DNA from: Hyparrhenia diplandra
Taxonomy: Eukaryota > Streptophyta > Magnoliopsida > Poales > Poaceae
Assembly (NCBI GenBank): GCA_015847255.1
Contig: JADLZK010011221.1
Location: 434,001-498,000 of the forward strand
DNA: 64,000 nucleotides
Direction of reading: 5' to 3'
Shown piece after piece: positions 13,241 to 25,486 of this stretch. Within the stretch, counting starts at the first letter, position 1. Every line of letters begins with the position of its first letter. A program made the translations under genes and the position numbers. Below the pieces are notes generated by a model, which did no database searches, was not told where the DNA came from, and saw only the letters and a list, made by a program, of their open reading frames with translations.

Positions 13241-14323
13241 ATTAGTTGTGTATTGGGTCATGTTGTTTGGAGGTGACTTCAGACAAGTTATTCCTGTTGT
13301 GACACGAGGAACAAGAGCACAAATCATTGATGCTACTTTGCTAAAGTCATATATATGGGACAATGTACGAAGGATTCGGCTTACCCAAAACATGCGAGTT
13401 AAAGATGATAGTTGGTTTGCAGAGTACTTGTTAAGAATTGGGAATGGAACTGAGAAAACATTTGGCGATAATTACGTTCAGTTGCCTGATGATATCATCG
13501 TGGAATGGAGGCAAAATTCCATTAAGAATTCAAACAAAATAAGTTCGAGAAGACAATTCAATTGACAACCTTATTGAGGTTGGATACAAATGGGATGAGA
13601 ATGAGGATCAAATGACCATGGATAGTGTTTCCCAAACTCAAGGCAAACTATACTTCTCGCATATTATATGCGTGAATGTGCAATTCTTTTGACTACAAAT
13701 GAGCATGTCGATGCAGTGAATGCAACAATGATTGACATATTTCCTAGAAATGAGAAGGTATACTATAGTTTTGACTCAATAGTGGATGATGATACAAGGA
13801 ATAATTACCCTCTTGATTTTCTAAATTCTATTACACTTAATGGGTTGCCTCCTCATGAGCTTAAGGTTAAAAAAAAAAAAGATTGTCCTGTTATCCTACT
13901 ACGTAACCTTGATCCTCACAATGGTCTTTGCAAAGCGACATAAGGTTGGTCATTAGAGGATTTCAGAACAATACAATTGATGCTGAAATAGTTAATGGAG
14001 ATCATGTAGGAACTAGAGTATTCATACCAAGGATTCCCATGTCCCCGTTTGAAGACCTTACATTGCCATTCAAGTTCAAGCGAAAGCAATTCCCAACAAG
14101 ATTGAGTTTTGCAATGACAATAAACAAAGCTCAAGGTCAGACCATACCAAATGTTGGTGTTTATTTTCCCGAACCAGTTTTCTCCCATGGCCAGTTGTAT
14201 GTAGCACTATCAAGAGGTGTTTCTCGTAAGTGTACTTGGGTTTTGGCCAACACAAATAAGGATGTCGACCCCACTAGAAGGAGCACAAAGAATATAGTCT
14301 TCAAAGATGTATTAGAGATGTGA
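13241..14323 (+). pseudogene. Helitron Pif1-like helicase, C-terminal part, decayed
   Basis: Three + strand frames together give the C-terminal half of a Helitron DNA helicase (SF1, Pif1-like), which unwinds DNA in rolling-circle transposition. First piece (13260-13560): GGDFRQVIPVV (motif III) and LTQNMR. Second (13665-13940): ECAILLTTNEHVDAVNATM, as in the family's nucleotide-binding core. Third (13945-14323): MTINKAQGQTIPNVGVYFP and GQLYVALSRG, motifs V and VI, then a stop. The Walker A and B region, Rep domain and N-terminus are missing. Breaks: a stop and a foreign-looking segment at 13562-13660, and a frameshift by the A12 run at 13868-13879. No Helitron 3' hairpin was found just downstream, so it is a fragment. 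Confidence 0.85.
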
Positions 14324-14439
14324 CACCTGTTGTGGTCCGGTCGACTTTAAAAATCCTATCAGTTGTTATGAAATTTCGTTAAATAGTTTTAAACAGGGGT
14401 AAGTAGATAATTTAAATAATTTTGGGTTGATGGATGGTG

Positions 14440-16630
14440 TTTGTCACAGAACTTGATGGCGTACCATTAGATATGGTCCTTCTAGCACAACTGACACCTC
14501 AGTTGTCTAGGCAAACGACGCTACTAGAAACTAGAACAAAGTTCAGACTTAAAGAACCGAACACCTAATGGCAAAACCAAACTACTAAGACACAGAACTG
14601 ACTTAGCGATCAGAACACCTGATGCCAGAACCCGGCTACTAAGAACACAAAACCAACTCAACGATCAGATCACCTGATGCCATACCCCAGCTACTACGAC
14701 CTGATTACTGAAGCCACCACATATTGTCATTACTTGCTCCTGCACTTGGCTAATGAAGCATCTTCAGATTGTCATTGCCTGGTCCTTCACCACAGTCTTC
14801 CTCAGCTCCCAAACATTCTTGTCTGATAATGATAGGGCAGCCATAACACCTGAGCAGCACTTTGCTTGATCATCTTGACCTTCTCCAACAGGTTCTCCTT
14901 CTTCTCCATCGGGCATAGTATTGCCCAGCTCTGAACAGTAACCGCCACCTGGTGGAGAAGCATAGCCATGCTTTTCCATTGAGACCTCTGAAAACAAATA
15001 TCATTTCTCATTTTCTACAAAGTACAAATAGCAGTAGAGGAAATAATGTTTATGATTCCATTGCATTTATTGCTAAGCCAATGAGTCCCAATGGCTTCAA
15101 AAGAATCACCAACTTTAGTCTCTAAACAAACATAAAGATTCCTCCACAATTCTTTAGCTACTACACATTCAAAGAATAGATGATTTATAGATTCAGGCTC
15201 ATTGCAGAATAAGCAAGTGGAATCATCTAAAGTCTTCCTCTTACCTAAATCATCCCTAGTAAGGATTTTATTTTTACCAAACAACCAAAGAAAATACTGC
15301 ACTCTAGGTGGAATTTCCAGATTCCAAACAGCTGAGATGTACACAGGTTGAATACCTCTAAAATTAACTATTTTGTAAAGAGTCTGGACATTATATACTC
15401 CTTTAGAAGAGAAGGTCCAAATCATGGAGTCCTCTTCATTGTTTAAAATGATTGTAGAAGCTAACTGAAATACCTCAATCCATAGCTCTAAAATATGCAA
15501 ATCAGCTGTTCTACTAAAAGTACACTTCAGGTTGGTGCCATCCCATAACTTTGCAACAGAGCTATTCTTCTCATTAACCCATCTATATATCTTCCAATAT
15601 TAAATTGTAAGACTTGTTACCTACTCAAGTATCCTCCCAGAATCTAACCTTTTCTTCATTACCTATTTTCCACTTATACCTCATCTTAGCTGCTTGAGCA
15701 GCCCACATGAACCCTTTGAAAAAAGGTGAAGCCCCTACTGAATTTGTTTGGAAAATATTTACATGGTTGGTCCTATATTTGTAGTCTATAAGCTCTCTCC
15801 ACAACTTATCTCTATCTTGCTGGTATCTTCTTAGCCAAGAAGCCAACAAACAGACATTTAAGTCTCTAAGATTAGGTATACCTAGTCCTCCATGTTCCCT
15901 TGCCATAGCCTCAAGATCCCAGTTGGCTAGGTGATATTTGTGAGCATCCTCCATGTCATTCCATAGACAATTGCTCATATGTGAGTTTTCTAATGGCCCA
16001 TTTGGAAAACTTTAGAAAGGAAAGTAAGTAGATGGGAATACTAGCTAAGCATGACTTAATCAATCGTGCTCTAGCTGCCAAAGACAAAAGTTTTCCCCTC
16101 CACCCTGCAATTCTGTTAAGAAGTTTATCAACTAAAGGCTGTAAGTCCTCTCTAGTTAATTTCCTATGATGTAGAGGAATACCTAAATACTTTAGAGTGA
16201 AAGCACCTAGAGGACAATTGAAAATATCTGCAGCTATTTTTATTTCCTCATCTTCTAAATTCAGAGTAATTAATTCACTCTTGTGAAAATTGATCCTCAT
16301 GCTAGAAATTTGCTCAAACCACATAAGGATGTGTTTGAGATTGCTAAGCTTCCTAGGATTATAACTAGAGAACACAATGGTGTCATCTGCATATTGCAGT
16401 GACACAATGCCTCCATGTCTAAAATTAGGAAGAGCTCCCTGAATTAACCCATGATCTATGCCTTTAGCTAGCATATTAGTGAAAGCATCACCTACCAAGT
16501 TAAAAAGGATAGGTGATAAAGGATCACCTTGCCTTAACCCCTTACCAGGTTTAAAAGTTGAGCACTTCTCACCATTAACTAGAATACTAATGGAACCTCC
16601 CATCACTAGCTGCTTGACATTCTTATACTA
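14440..16630 (-). pseudogene. 5'-truncated L1-type LINE: reverse transcriptase and zf-RVT, frameshifted
   Basis: Read on the minus strand from 16630 down. 16606-15956: reverse transcriptase core with GLRQGDPLSPILFN and LQYADDTIVFS (catalytic YADD). 15978-15625: linker domain typical of plant LINEs (HGGLGIPNLRDLN). 15500-15015: zf-RVT with CLFCNEPESINHLFFEC. 15011-14802: the C-terminal KTRND-type tail. At least two frameshifts separate these pieces. The endonuclease, ORF1 and the N-terminal part of the RT are absent, the usual result of 5' truncation. The presumed 3' UTR (14440-14800) has diverged repeats of a roughly 60-bp unit containing CACCTGATGCCA. No tail or target duplication is clear. 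Nonfunctional. Confidence 0.88.
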
Positions 16631-17281
16631 CTAACAATTTGAATTATAATATTTGTTTTTAGGGAAATTATATAATTATTTTTAGGGGAAATTATATAAT
16701 TAGTGAAGGAGGCCGAGAGGAAAATTTCCGATGTCGTCCTGGTTTCACTTCAAGCCCGACCCTTCGATCTAGCCATGAACTGCTTTGGGCCCAACTGTAA
16801 CAACTCGCTATAAGATGGAATACGCGGTCCATTTCCCACCGGACGGGCTCTCCAACAGAGGCCCAAAGGCAAGGTGGCCACTCTCCATTTCTCTGACATG
16901 TTCTCCCCCTCATAATTAATAGTCATAAAGAAAAGAAAAAAGTCTCTGACATGTTCCACTAAAAAAAAAAAAAAGAATTCTCTGACAATGTGGTGCCCAC
17001 ACAAACCTGCCTGCTTCTCTCCAGCGCCCGTCCGTGTCAATGGAGCTGGGACCGAGCGAGCGGCCGGCCGAACAGAACCCGTGCGAGAGTGGTCTGTGGA
17101 CCGTGCGAGAGAGGTCTGAGGTCCTCGGCGGGCGGGCTGCTGTCGTTGGGGTCGTTGGCTGGCTCGTTCCATACTCGCCTGACCAGGTCGTCCAACGACT
17201 CCGCCCACTGCCCTTCGCTTCGCGGTCGGCCCCCACGATCTCTCCACCCCTGCCCCGCCGGCGCCGGCGAGGCGACCAGCG
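16631..17281 (+). promoter_or_regulatory. Upstream region and 5' UTR of FucT
   Basis: From about 16990 the sequence turns strongly GC-rich up to the ATG at 17282, as in many grass 5' UTRs. No convincing TATA box lies at the right distance; CTATAAGA at 16809 is a weak candidate. A duplicated AGGGGAAATTATATAAT-like motif at 16660-16703 marks the border with the LINE. Long ORFs on both strands at 16750-17520 are GC-rich shadows. Confidence 0.45.
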
Positions 17282-20200
17282 ATGAAGGGCGCCTCCCACT
17301 CGCAGGCGGGGGCGCAGGCGGGCGGGCGGCGGCGGCGATGGGGGCTGCTGCTGCCGCTCCTCGTGGGCGCCGCCTTCCTCGCCGAGATCGCGTTCCTCGG
17401 CCGCCTCGACATGACGAAGAACGCCGAGGCGGTCGAGAGCTGGACCACCTCCTTTTACCGCCGCTCCGCCCATTGGGGCGACGCCGTGGGCGGGGGCGCG
17501 GTCCCGAGCGCAGGCGGTGACGGCGACGGCGACGGGGAGGACGAGGATGAAGAGATCCGGCGGTGCGAGCAGCGGCTCGAGAGGGAGGACGACGTGCCCT
17601 ACGACCGTGATTTTGACAGGGATCCGGTGCTTGTCGGTGGCGCTGCCAAGGTCTGGTGCATACCCTTTTTCCCCTCCTTCTCTTTGTTTGAGTTAGGGAA
17701 GTTAGTTTGTTGTTCGGGTGAAATGAAATCTCTGTCGTTTGAAACCTAGACCATCTGACCTTAGCATTTGTCTAGTGAAGTATTTGATACTCGGTCACCC
17801 TGTTTTCAAGACGTCCGATTAATCGTCCTGGACGGTTCCATGGCGTCCAGGTCCGGTAGTGTCGACCAGTCGATTAATCGTCCGTCCAGGGCGATTAATC
17901 GTGATTAATCGCCCTGGACGGTCCCATGGTTCGTCCAGGCGTCCAGGCGTCTTGAAAACATGGCTCGGTCAAGCATGACATGTTTGGTCGTTTTTAAGTT
18001 TAGATCTTCATTCATTATGAAATTATTTGTGAAGTACCAAGTCATCTGAGTAACAATATAGTAAATCATTGAATGATGCAAGGGCTTCTTCAAATTGTAT
18101 GTGGCTTACTTCTATGTGTATAATCTGATAGAGTACCACTAGCTCCTATATGATTACCGAGCCTTAATTATCATCTATCCATGTAGCTTGTGGCTTAGCT
18201 GGATTAAAGCGAGAAATGCCTGATACAAACAAGAAAATCCAAAATGAAATGCTTTGCTTTAGTTTCCCCTCTCTGTCCTGCCCCATATGAGAGCTGACAG
18301 TGTTGTCTCGGCCTAGCTGCTCAACGGGTTAGATTTTATGTTTCAGACAGTCATATTTATATGCCTAAAGCCCTAAACCTTTGTACTAGATTAGTATTCT
18401 GTTCAATGAATGAAATGCTAGTTCATGTCATCTCTGCATGCCTGTATTGTCTCAAATGGTTAATCCAAATAGTTTGTTCAGATAAATGTATTAGTTTGAA
18501 TAGCATATGGTTTAGGAAACCGTCATTTGGCACTTATTCTTCATCAATCCCTCTTTCTGGAGGGAGGAAATTGTATTGCTCCTCGATTCAAACAATTCTT
18601 GTGTCCTGTTGATATAGAAAGGAAAGTGGAGCAAGTGCTAATGTCTTACTCAAGGAGTATGTTCTAAATACAACAATTCACCAAAGCAACTGCTCAATGC
18701 CCTTCTTTCAATTTTATCTTCAATTGCAGCTTTGTTGTTCTGAAAGCTTGGGAAGTCTTTTGTTTTAAAAGCAGTGGCGGAACTTGCCTAATATACTGAG
18801 TAGGCCCACCTATAGAAACTATAGATCATCACTGGAAACCATAGTTCTATAAATTATTAAACTTATTGAGTGGTCGATTATAGTAGGGAAAATACTAGTT
18901 TGAGCCTAGCATGCATAGCCATTAGCTTTTTAGTTACACATATTATGCCAGAATGAAAAGGGGCCACAGCCCAAGCTGGCTGACTTTAATCTCCACCCTG
19001 CTAAGCAAGTTTTTTGTGTTTTTGTCCCACTACTTGTTTTAATTTATTATTGTTTGATATTGCTGATGATGAGTAGAACTTGTGTCATAAAAGTATAAAA
19101 GATGAAACTGATGTACAGGTTATGATTTGTATAGTAAGAAGGGTATAAGGTGCTTTGTCTAAAATATGATTTTTGAAACTTCATTTCTGTTGGGCTTGCA
19201 TGCTTTAAGATTGATAGGTCCATATGTTTGTGTTTACACAATTAGTGATGTGCTGCTATTTATGGAGATTGTGCTGCATATCCGTAACTTTAATGGCCCA
19301 TCCATGTCTTTACTCCACATCTGTGTATATATGAAACTTATGTATTTCTTTTTCTCACTCAGGATTGGAATAAATGCTACGTAGGATGTGAATTTGGTTT
19401 TTCTACAGTAAGACACCTGATGCTACTTTTGGAATTGCACCAGATCCTTCTGTAGATGGTATCCTTAGATCAATGGAATCATCTCAATATTATTCAGAGA
19501 ATAATATTGATCTGGCTCGAGGGTGGGTAAGAACCAAGTTATTCTGATCGGTGATTTCCTACGTTTTCTTTGCCCATTTGAATTGACATTCTGAATTTGG
19601 TACACAGAACTTAAACTGCACTCGTTATTTAATACTGATGGGCCGTAAAATTACCTATGGCTGTATATTGGTTATTTTACACTGGAAATAGTTCTTCTTC
19701 TGATATCTATGCTAAGAAGTGCAAGGCTGATGGATTAATGCTGATGCAGTTTGCAGTTTCTTCTAATTGTTCATTTATTGAACTGTCAGATGTATGGAGT
19801 ATTATTCAATTGCCAAAACCTGTTCTGCTGATGTGTAACCATTATTATGTTATTTCAATTAAAGAGGAAAAAAAGGGGTGTCAGTCAAAGAAAGCATCCA
19901 TGACAGGCCCATCTGCTTGAAATACTTTTGAACTTGAATTAAGTAATGTCATTGATTGCTATCCTCATACTAAACCATGTTTTTACCATTCATTCCTTGC
20001 TATTGAACTTTGGACCTTTGTCCTAAGAAAAGCATGATTTATTAATTTTGAGAATCAATGTTCTAATGGTCTGGCATTTCATTGCTTTCTATAACAGGAG
20101 AGGGTACAAGATTGTGATGACAACCAGTCTTTCTTCGGATGTACCAGTTGGCTACTTTTCATGGGCTGAATATGATATCATGGCACCTGTGCCTCCAAAG

Positions 20201-23200
20201 ACTGAAGAAGCTCTTGCTGCAGCCTTTATTTCTAACTGTGGTGCACGGAACTTTCGTTTGCAAGCCCTTGAGATGCTTGAAAATTTGGATGTCAAAATAG
20301 ATTCATATGGTAGTTGTCATCGTAACCGTGATGGCAAAGGTACACTTCCTCTGCTGCATATGGTTAGATTCAGGTTCTTGATTCAATAGATGCTTTGTCT
20401 ATGATAAGTAATCCTTTTTATTCTTGAGGCATAGTTTCTTCTGTGAGGTTGCATTTTTTTTATATTATGTAGAACTAAATTTTGATGCACTTCATATCTC
20501 TTGCTCGGGTGCAGTGGACAAAGTGGACACTTTGAAGCTACAGATTCAGCTTGGCATTTGAGAATTCTAATGAGGAGGATTACGTAACAGAAAAAGTTTT
20601 TTCAGTCACTGGTAGCAGGTGACTTTTTATACTCCTTAACCATCCACCCACATGATTTGCCTTTGTAAACTCTCTTCCCCATGGCATGCCAAGCATGAGG
20701 TTATGTTCGTTGTTTGGTTCATCTCCCTAGGATGAACCCTTGTTTCATCTCATGGGTAGGCTTCCTTTCCTTTTTAGATTGTTTCTCAATTGATTACTTG
20801 ATGTAGAAACTTATTCTAGTTTTATATTTTTTTGATTTGGGAAAAGCAAACTGCTTATGTTTATTTTCATCAACTGAACTATATTCTGAAACAGTTATTC
20901 GATAACCTTCCAGTTCTAATGGTTGATCTGCATTCTATATTTTGTGAAGCCTAAAGTTGTAGCTGCAATTCAATGGTTTAATATTTCATTTGCCCTTCAC
21001 TACAGTGGTTTAATATTCCATTTGCCCTTACTACAGGTTCTATTCCAGTTGTTGTTGGTGCTCCAAATATTCAAGAGTTTTCTCCAGGAGAAGGTGCAAT
21101 ATTACATATTAAGGAGCTTGATGATGTTGCTTCAGTTGCTAAGACAATGAAAAATATTGCTTCAAATCCTGACACCTTCAATCAATCTTTGAGGTAATTG
21201 CCCTGCAAAAAGTCAGTGATATCTGGAAGATCATATATTGTTTTAACATGATCAGGAATGAATCTGATGTCATGTGTAGCTGTTTGAGTTTTGTTCCACT
21301 TGTAAGGACTGTAAACTTTTATCTGTGGTGAATCGGTGATGCTTGACCAATCAATTTTTTTCATACCAAGATCAGATTACCACAAACAATTTCTTTGTAA
21401 AGATGCTTTCCTGAGGATCTGATTCACTATGCAATTAGAGAATTTTCCCACAATGAATCTATTTCTCCTTGTAGGGGCCCAGTGTCCCATAGGGTCAATT
21501 AGAGGGATTTGATGAGTTAGAGATCGGATTGGATTTGGGTCAGTTAGAAGTACTGGATATGATTTTATTGGGCCTTCCTTAGGTGGCCGGGAGTCCTCTC
21601 TATATAAAGGGAGGTGATATATCAAGGAAAGGGGAAGAAAGAAGAACAGACAATCCAATTCTCCCAAATACTCTAGTCTCCCTCCAAGCCGGCTTTGTCC
21701 AGCTATCTTCCTGCTAATGGTGTTCCCCAAATGAACAGTGGCTCTGTCACTTTCGTAGCTTAATCTCATCATGTAATTCTTTTATCTGAGGTTGACCGTG
21801 ACCATTGACACTGCCAAAGCATGACAGCTACCAGCTACAAACTAAAATAATGGGGAAACTTCTTTAATTAAACAGGTCACAATTTTATGCTTTGTCAATT
21901 AGTTATTTTAACAGATCATAAAATTGTGTCAATAGTTATTTTCACTTTTTTTCAAAAATGTTATTTTTAGAAAAAAACACTAAATGCACCTAGCAGCGCA
22001 TAAATGTTGAAAATTTTATGGCGATTTACTCTCTGCTTGCTACATTGTACATTAGATTAGAAGTGAAACCTAGAGCACAGTTTGTTTAAAGGCTAAAACT
22101 TCCTCAACATATTTTTGGTGACGAATAGAGTGCAAAAAGGAATGATAAATTCACGAAAGTGATACTTAAAATTGTTGTGGCATGTCATTCAGGTCCATAG
22201 ACTTTGAAATTGCAGAACCATAAATAAACCTGCTATAAATGTGTCATCGAGGTCCAATATGCCTTTTCAAAGTTCATGGACCTTGATAGTACTCCACAAC
22301 GAGTTTAAGGTAATGTATGTATGTTTTACTCTAAAGTCATTTTGTTTACCACTCAAAATAAGACTTTAAGTCCCTGTTCACAGTTTATTTGAATATTGAT
22401 AATTCTGTACAAAGCACCCGAAGTTTTGATCCTGAATATCTGCACTAAATTAAGAGCAAATAAAACTTCCTGAGGAACATGTGGGTTTGATCCTAGCTTG
22501 ATAAAGGCTTATTGTAGCATCAAGCATGTGGGTTTGTCAAAGATCATCAAGCAGACATTATTATAGCGTCTGTCATGGTTTTGTACTAACAGTAAACACA
22601 TCTCATTCTTTTTGTTTGCATCTTAGGTGGAAGTATGATGGTCCGTCTGATTCATTCAAAGCTCTTATTGACATGGCAGCGGTTCATTCATCTTGTCGTC
22701 TTTGCATACATATTGCTACCAAGATCCATTTAAAGGAGGAAATGAGTCCAAAATTTACAAATCGTCCTTGTAGCTGTTCCAGCAAAAAAGGAACAGTTTA
22801 CCACTTATTTATCCGAGAGAGGGGGCGGTTTAAGTCAGAGAGCATTTATATGAGGTATGGAAGTTTTACTGTTATTTTCAACCTTTATTTTTGAGATACA
22901 CAAAATCTTTAATCTAAAGATGTAGAAAGGTTAGATTTGTGAGGCTATATTATAAGGACGTATATTAGAGTGGCAGATAAAACTTCATTTCAATCATGGG
23001 TCTTACTGGTATTAAAGGGAACCCCATATGCGTTGTAGTTTCATCACTTTTGCTTGTTTTCTCATAATTGTTGGAGCTATCCTGCTAGTTATGCTCAATG
23101 ACTGCCAAGTTGTATCGAGTGACAATATCTTTCATTGCATCTTGCTCCCTTTACATGTTTTTTAAACATGTTTGCAATCTATGCTGTGCAGATCGGGCCA

Positions 23201-23447
23201 GTTAACTCTGGCAGCCTTGGAGTCTGCAGTGCTCGGTAAATTTACGTCCCTCAACCACGTTCCTGTATGGAAGGATGAAAGACCACCGAGTATTAGAGGT
23301 GGGGATGACCTGAAAGTATACAGAATTTACCCAGTCGGTCTAACGCAACGTCAGGCTTTGTACGGTTTCAGATTTAGAGATGATTCTGAACTCGAGCAAT
23401 ATATCAAAGACCATCCCTGTGCAAAACTTGAAGTAATTTTTGTGTAA
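17282..23447 (+). CDS. FucT: Core alpha-1,3-fucosyltransferase (GT10), 7 exons, frame broken at three sites
   Basis: Exons by GT-AG borders: 17282-17650, 19363-19522, 20098-20339, 20515-20618, 21037-21193, 22627-22854, 23192-23447 (TAA). Family role: transfers fucose from GDP-fucose in alpha-1,3 linkage to the innermost GlcNAc of N-glycans in the Golgi. Seen: exon 1 encodes a type II membrane anchor (RRRR at 16-19, hydrophobic 20-40) and an acidic stem (about 79-95). Later exons carry strongly conserved plant GT10 blocks such as DVPVGYFSWAEYD, NCGARNFRLQALE, FENSNEEDYVTEK, HSSCRLCI and YPVGLTQRQALY. Total exon length is 1,516 nt; repairing the three indels would give 1,518 nt, about 505 aa, normal for the family. 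Breaks: exon 2 near 19405-19408 (one base short), exon 4 near 20537 (two bases short), exon 4 A-run 20591-20595 (one base extra). Each leads quickly to a stop codon. The other exons are clean. Identity is sure; functional state is not. Confidence 0.93.
17798..17963. mobile_element. hAT-type MITE in FucT intron 1
   Basis: A 166-bp foldback element lies between two copies of the 8-bp direct repeat CTCGGTCA (17790-17797 and 17964-17971). Its ends are inverted repeats: CCCTGTTTTCAAGACG on the left, and the reverse complement of the right end reads CCATGTTTTCAAGACG. The interior holds nested inverted GATTAATCG and GTCCAGG motifs. An 8-bp target duplication is the hAT signature. It sits well inside the first intron and does not touch splice sites. 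Confidence 0.8.
21471..21775 (+). repeat. LTR-like fragment in FucT intron 5
   Basis: Within the 1.4 kb intron between exons 5 and 6, a segment beginning TGTAGGGGCCCAGTGTCCC contains a TATA-like CTATATAAAGGG about 130 bp in, resembling the LTR of a Copia-type element. I see no second LTR, primer-binding site or target duplication, so this is a weak call. Confidence 0.3.
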
Positions 23448-24410
23448 CCATGCTCTAGGCATACGATTTTCAACTGATTCTTACTGGACTCCTTGTGCGG
23501 GTTTCAGTTGTACTGTAATGTAGGGTGTTTTGTGTATCAAAGAAAAACTCATGCTAGTACAGATGATCAACCGGTTGTAAATTTTCCATGACAGCCAACA
23601 GCAGTTCCTTGTTTCAGGAACAACCGCAAAAGAATTGACACGTTTCTTTGAAGAATTCATGCAAAGGCTCGCAAGTTCATCACTGTTCTAAACCCTATTC
23701 GACCAGCTCACTGATCATGCTACTGTGCTACCAGGGACGACGTCGACGCCTCAACCTCAGCTAGTCTGGTGCCTGGACTTCAATGTTCAAACACAGCACC
23801 GAGCCATCGTCTTCAGGTAACTGCCTAGGTGCGCTGGCGCCGCAGGGCATCCTGAAAAGCAGATTGAAATCGCCTGGCATGCCATCTGTGACTGTGAGCT
23901 CTCGGGACCTCGCCAGCTTACGCACACAGTGAGTTGGCATGGCAATGTCCTGTTGATGTCTTTAGCTTTAGCTGGACACCTGGACCTGGAGCCCAGCGGC
24001 GACCTTTCTTTCACACACAGGTCAGGTCGGAGTCAGTCACATTGAGCTCTCCAACCGCACCGCACAGGACGCACACGTGACACGACGCAAAGGGGTGCGA
24101 GGCTCTCCACGTGTCGACCCCGCGCTGCTGCTCAAGATATCCCAGATTGACGAAACATAAAGATTCCGGGGCCGGTCGGTTGGCCGTCCCCAGCCAGGCA
24201 GCACCACCGCCAGCCAGCACGATTGGCTTCCTCGTGATTTCAGCTCAGCAGAGCAGCACAGCCGCTGTGTCGCGGTCAGCGTCCCTCCACAGTGACAGTG
24301 TACGCACACAACGGAACAACCAGGTCCAGATCCGAATGAAAAATGATGCCAATTAAGAACGAAACACTGATCTTTCAGACAGACGAGTTAGTGTCATATG
24401 ATTGCCAGCC
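23448..24410. other. FucT 3' flank, no gene seen
   Basis: The first 150-250 bp probably hold the 3' UTR of FucT; no canonical AATAAA is obvious. Beyond it I see no supported gene. Overlapping ORFs at 23787-24356 on both strands have no recognisable domain. Confidence 0.5.
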
Positions 24411-24426
24411 AACTTCTCCAACATCG

Positions 24427-24861
24427 GCTATATGGAAACTAAGGAATAATTTATGCTTTCAGGGATGCCGTGGCCGGGAATGAAAATGATTTTTCTGAAG
24501 ACTATCGATGCCGCTATTCAAACCAAAAGTGGGTGTGCAGGTGGAAGATTTCACAAAAATACGGGAGAGAAGAGCTTGCTTGCCACCTCAAATCATGTGG
24601 AGACAGGAAGACAAGAGTGTGTCATCGGGGTTGGAACCATCGACTGCTCTTCTTCCTTCAGTTCCAAAGGATGCAACTTCTCAGCCTGATGGACTGATGA
24701 GTCATGAGTTCACGTGATGTAATAGATAGATTCTGCTATGACTTTGCGTTAATATGCCTTTAGGCTCTATCATTTTGGACATGCAATAGCGCTCTGAACT
24801 CGAATGTTTTTGGTGCTTTTGATCAATACAAAAGCAGGGGGGACCCTTTTCTCTAAAAGAA
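24427..24861 (+). mobile_element. Small retroposon with 16-bp target-site duplication
   Basis: The 16-bp direct repeat AACTTCTCCAACATCG flanks this 435-bp insert exactly (24411-24426 and 24862-24877). The insert ends in an A-rich CTCTAAAAGAAA, the hallmark of a non-LTR retroposition on the + strand. Its end, with GATCAATACAAAAGCAGGGG before the tail, resembles the 3' UTR of plant LINEs. An open stretch at 24453-24717 may be the end of the source ORF, but no RT or zf-RVT motif is visible. It is a heavily 5'-truncated LINE or a processed transcript copy. Confidence 0.75.
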
Positions 24862-24877
24862 AACTTCTCCAACATCG

Positions 24878-25468
24878 ACAAGGGCTTGGACAAAGTGTGG
24901 TGGTGGTGATAGTTGGCATCTAAGCGATGGAGGACAATTGGTGGGTAGGGTTAGGGTTACTTGGGGTCGGTTAATAAGGCAACATGAATAGCAAACAATG
25001 TTTTAAATAGATAGATTTAGCCACCGCTATATCGGCTATAGTGTGGGAGGGCAGAAGCGATGATAGTCGTTATCTTTTAGCGCCGATAGCTGTAATTAGT
25101 TTGTTAAGTCCAAAACACTAAGAACGATTTAGCGGCGCTATTCAAAGTTGTCAAGCCGGATACGAAGATGTGGTTTTCTTTCTATGCCAAACTACCAAGG
25201 TCCAAACTGTCTTAGAGGCCACTTATCTAGGCATTGTTGAACTTGACGTTGCATCTTGCACTCCTACCTGTCCACTTATCCGAAAAGCGGCTTTTGGCTG
25301 TGACGGCGGTGGTACGATGACTATGAGTGCAACCAACCACATGACAGATGCGAGAAGGGAACACCACCAAGCTAACCTTGAAGCACTCTGTCTTTCAACT
25401 TTCAATTTGTGAAATGTCTTGGCCACCGGGCGTAAGGCACAAGATTGCATTCCCTCTCTTCACCATGG
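24878..25468. other. No gene seen
   Basis: Short repeat-like motifs such as TAGCGGCGCTATTC and CGCTATATCGGCTATAG (25020-25150) recall the palindromic cluster at 2930-3020. No supported coding region. Confidence 0.45.
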
Positions 25469-25486
25469 TTTTTTAGGTGTCACCTA

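Noticed and set aside
16750..17520. Long ORFs of 150-230 codons on both strands around the FucT start
   Set aside because: They overlap each other and FucT exon 1 in other frames; GC-rich DNA has few stop codons. Only the frame starting at 17282 matches a known protein.
19400..19412. GTAAG in exon 2 as a real splice donor that would explain the frame break
   Set aside because: The conserved protein sequence continues immediately after it in another frame, and no partner acceptor gives a sensible product; the alternative acceptor TTCTACAG would start the exon with a stop codon.
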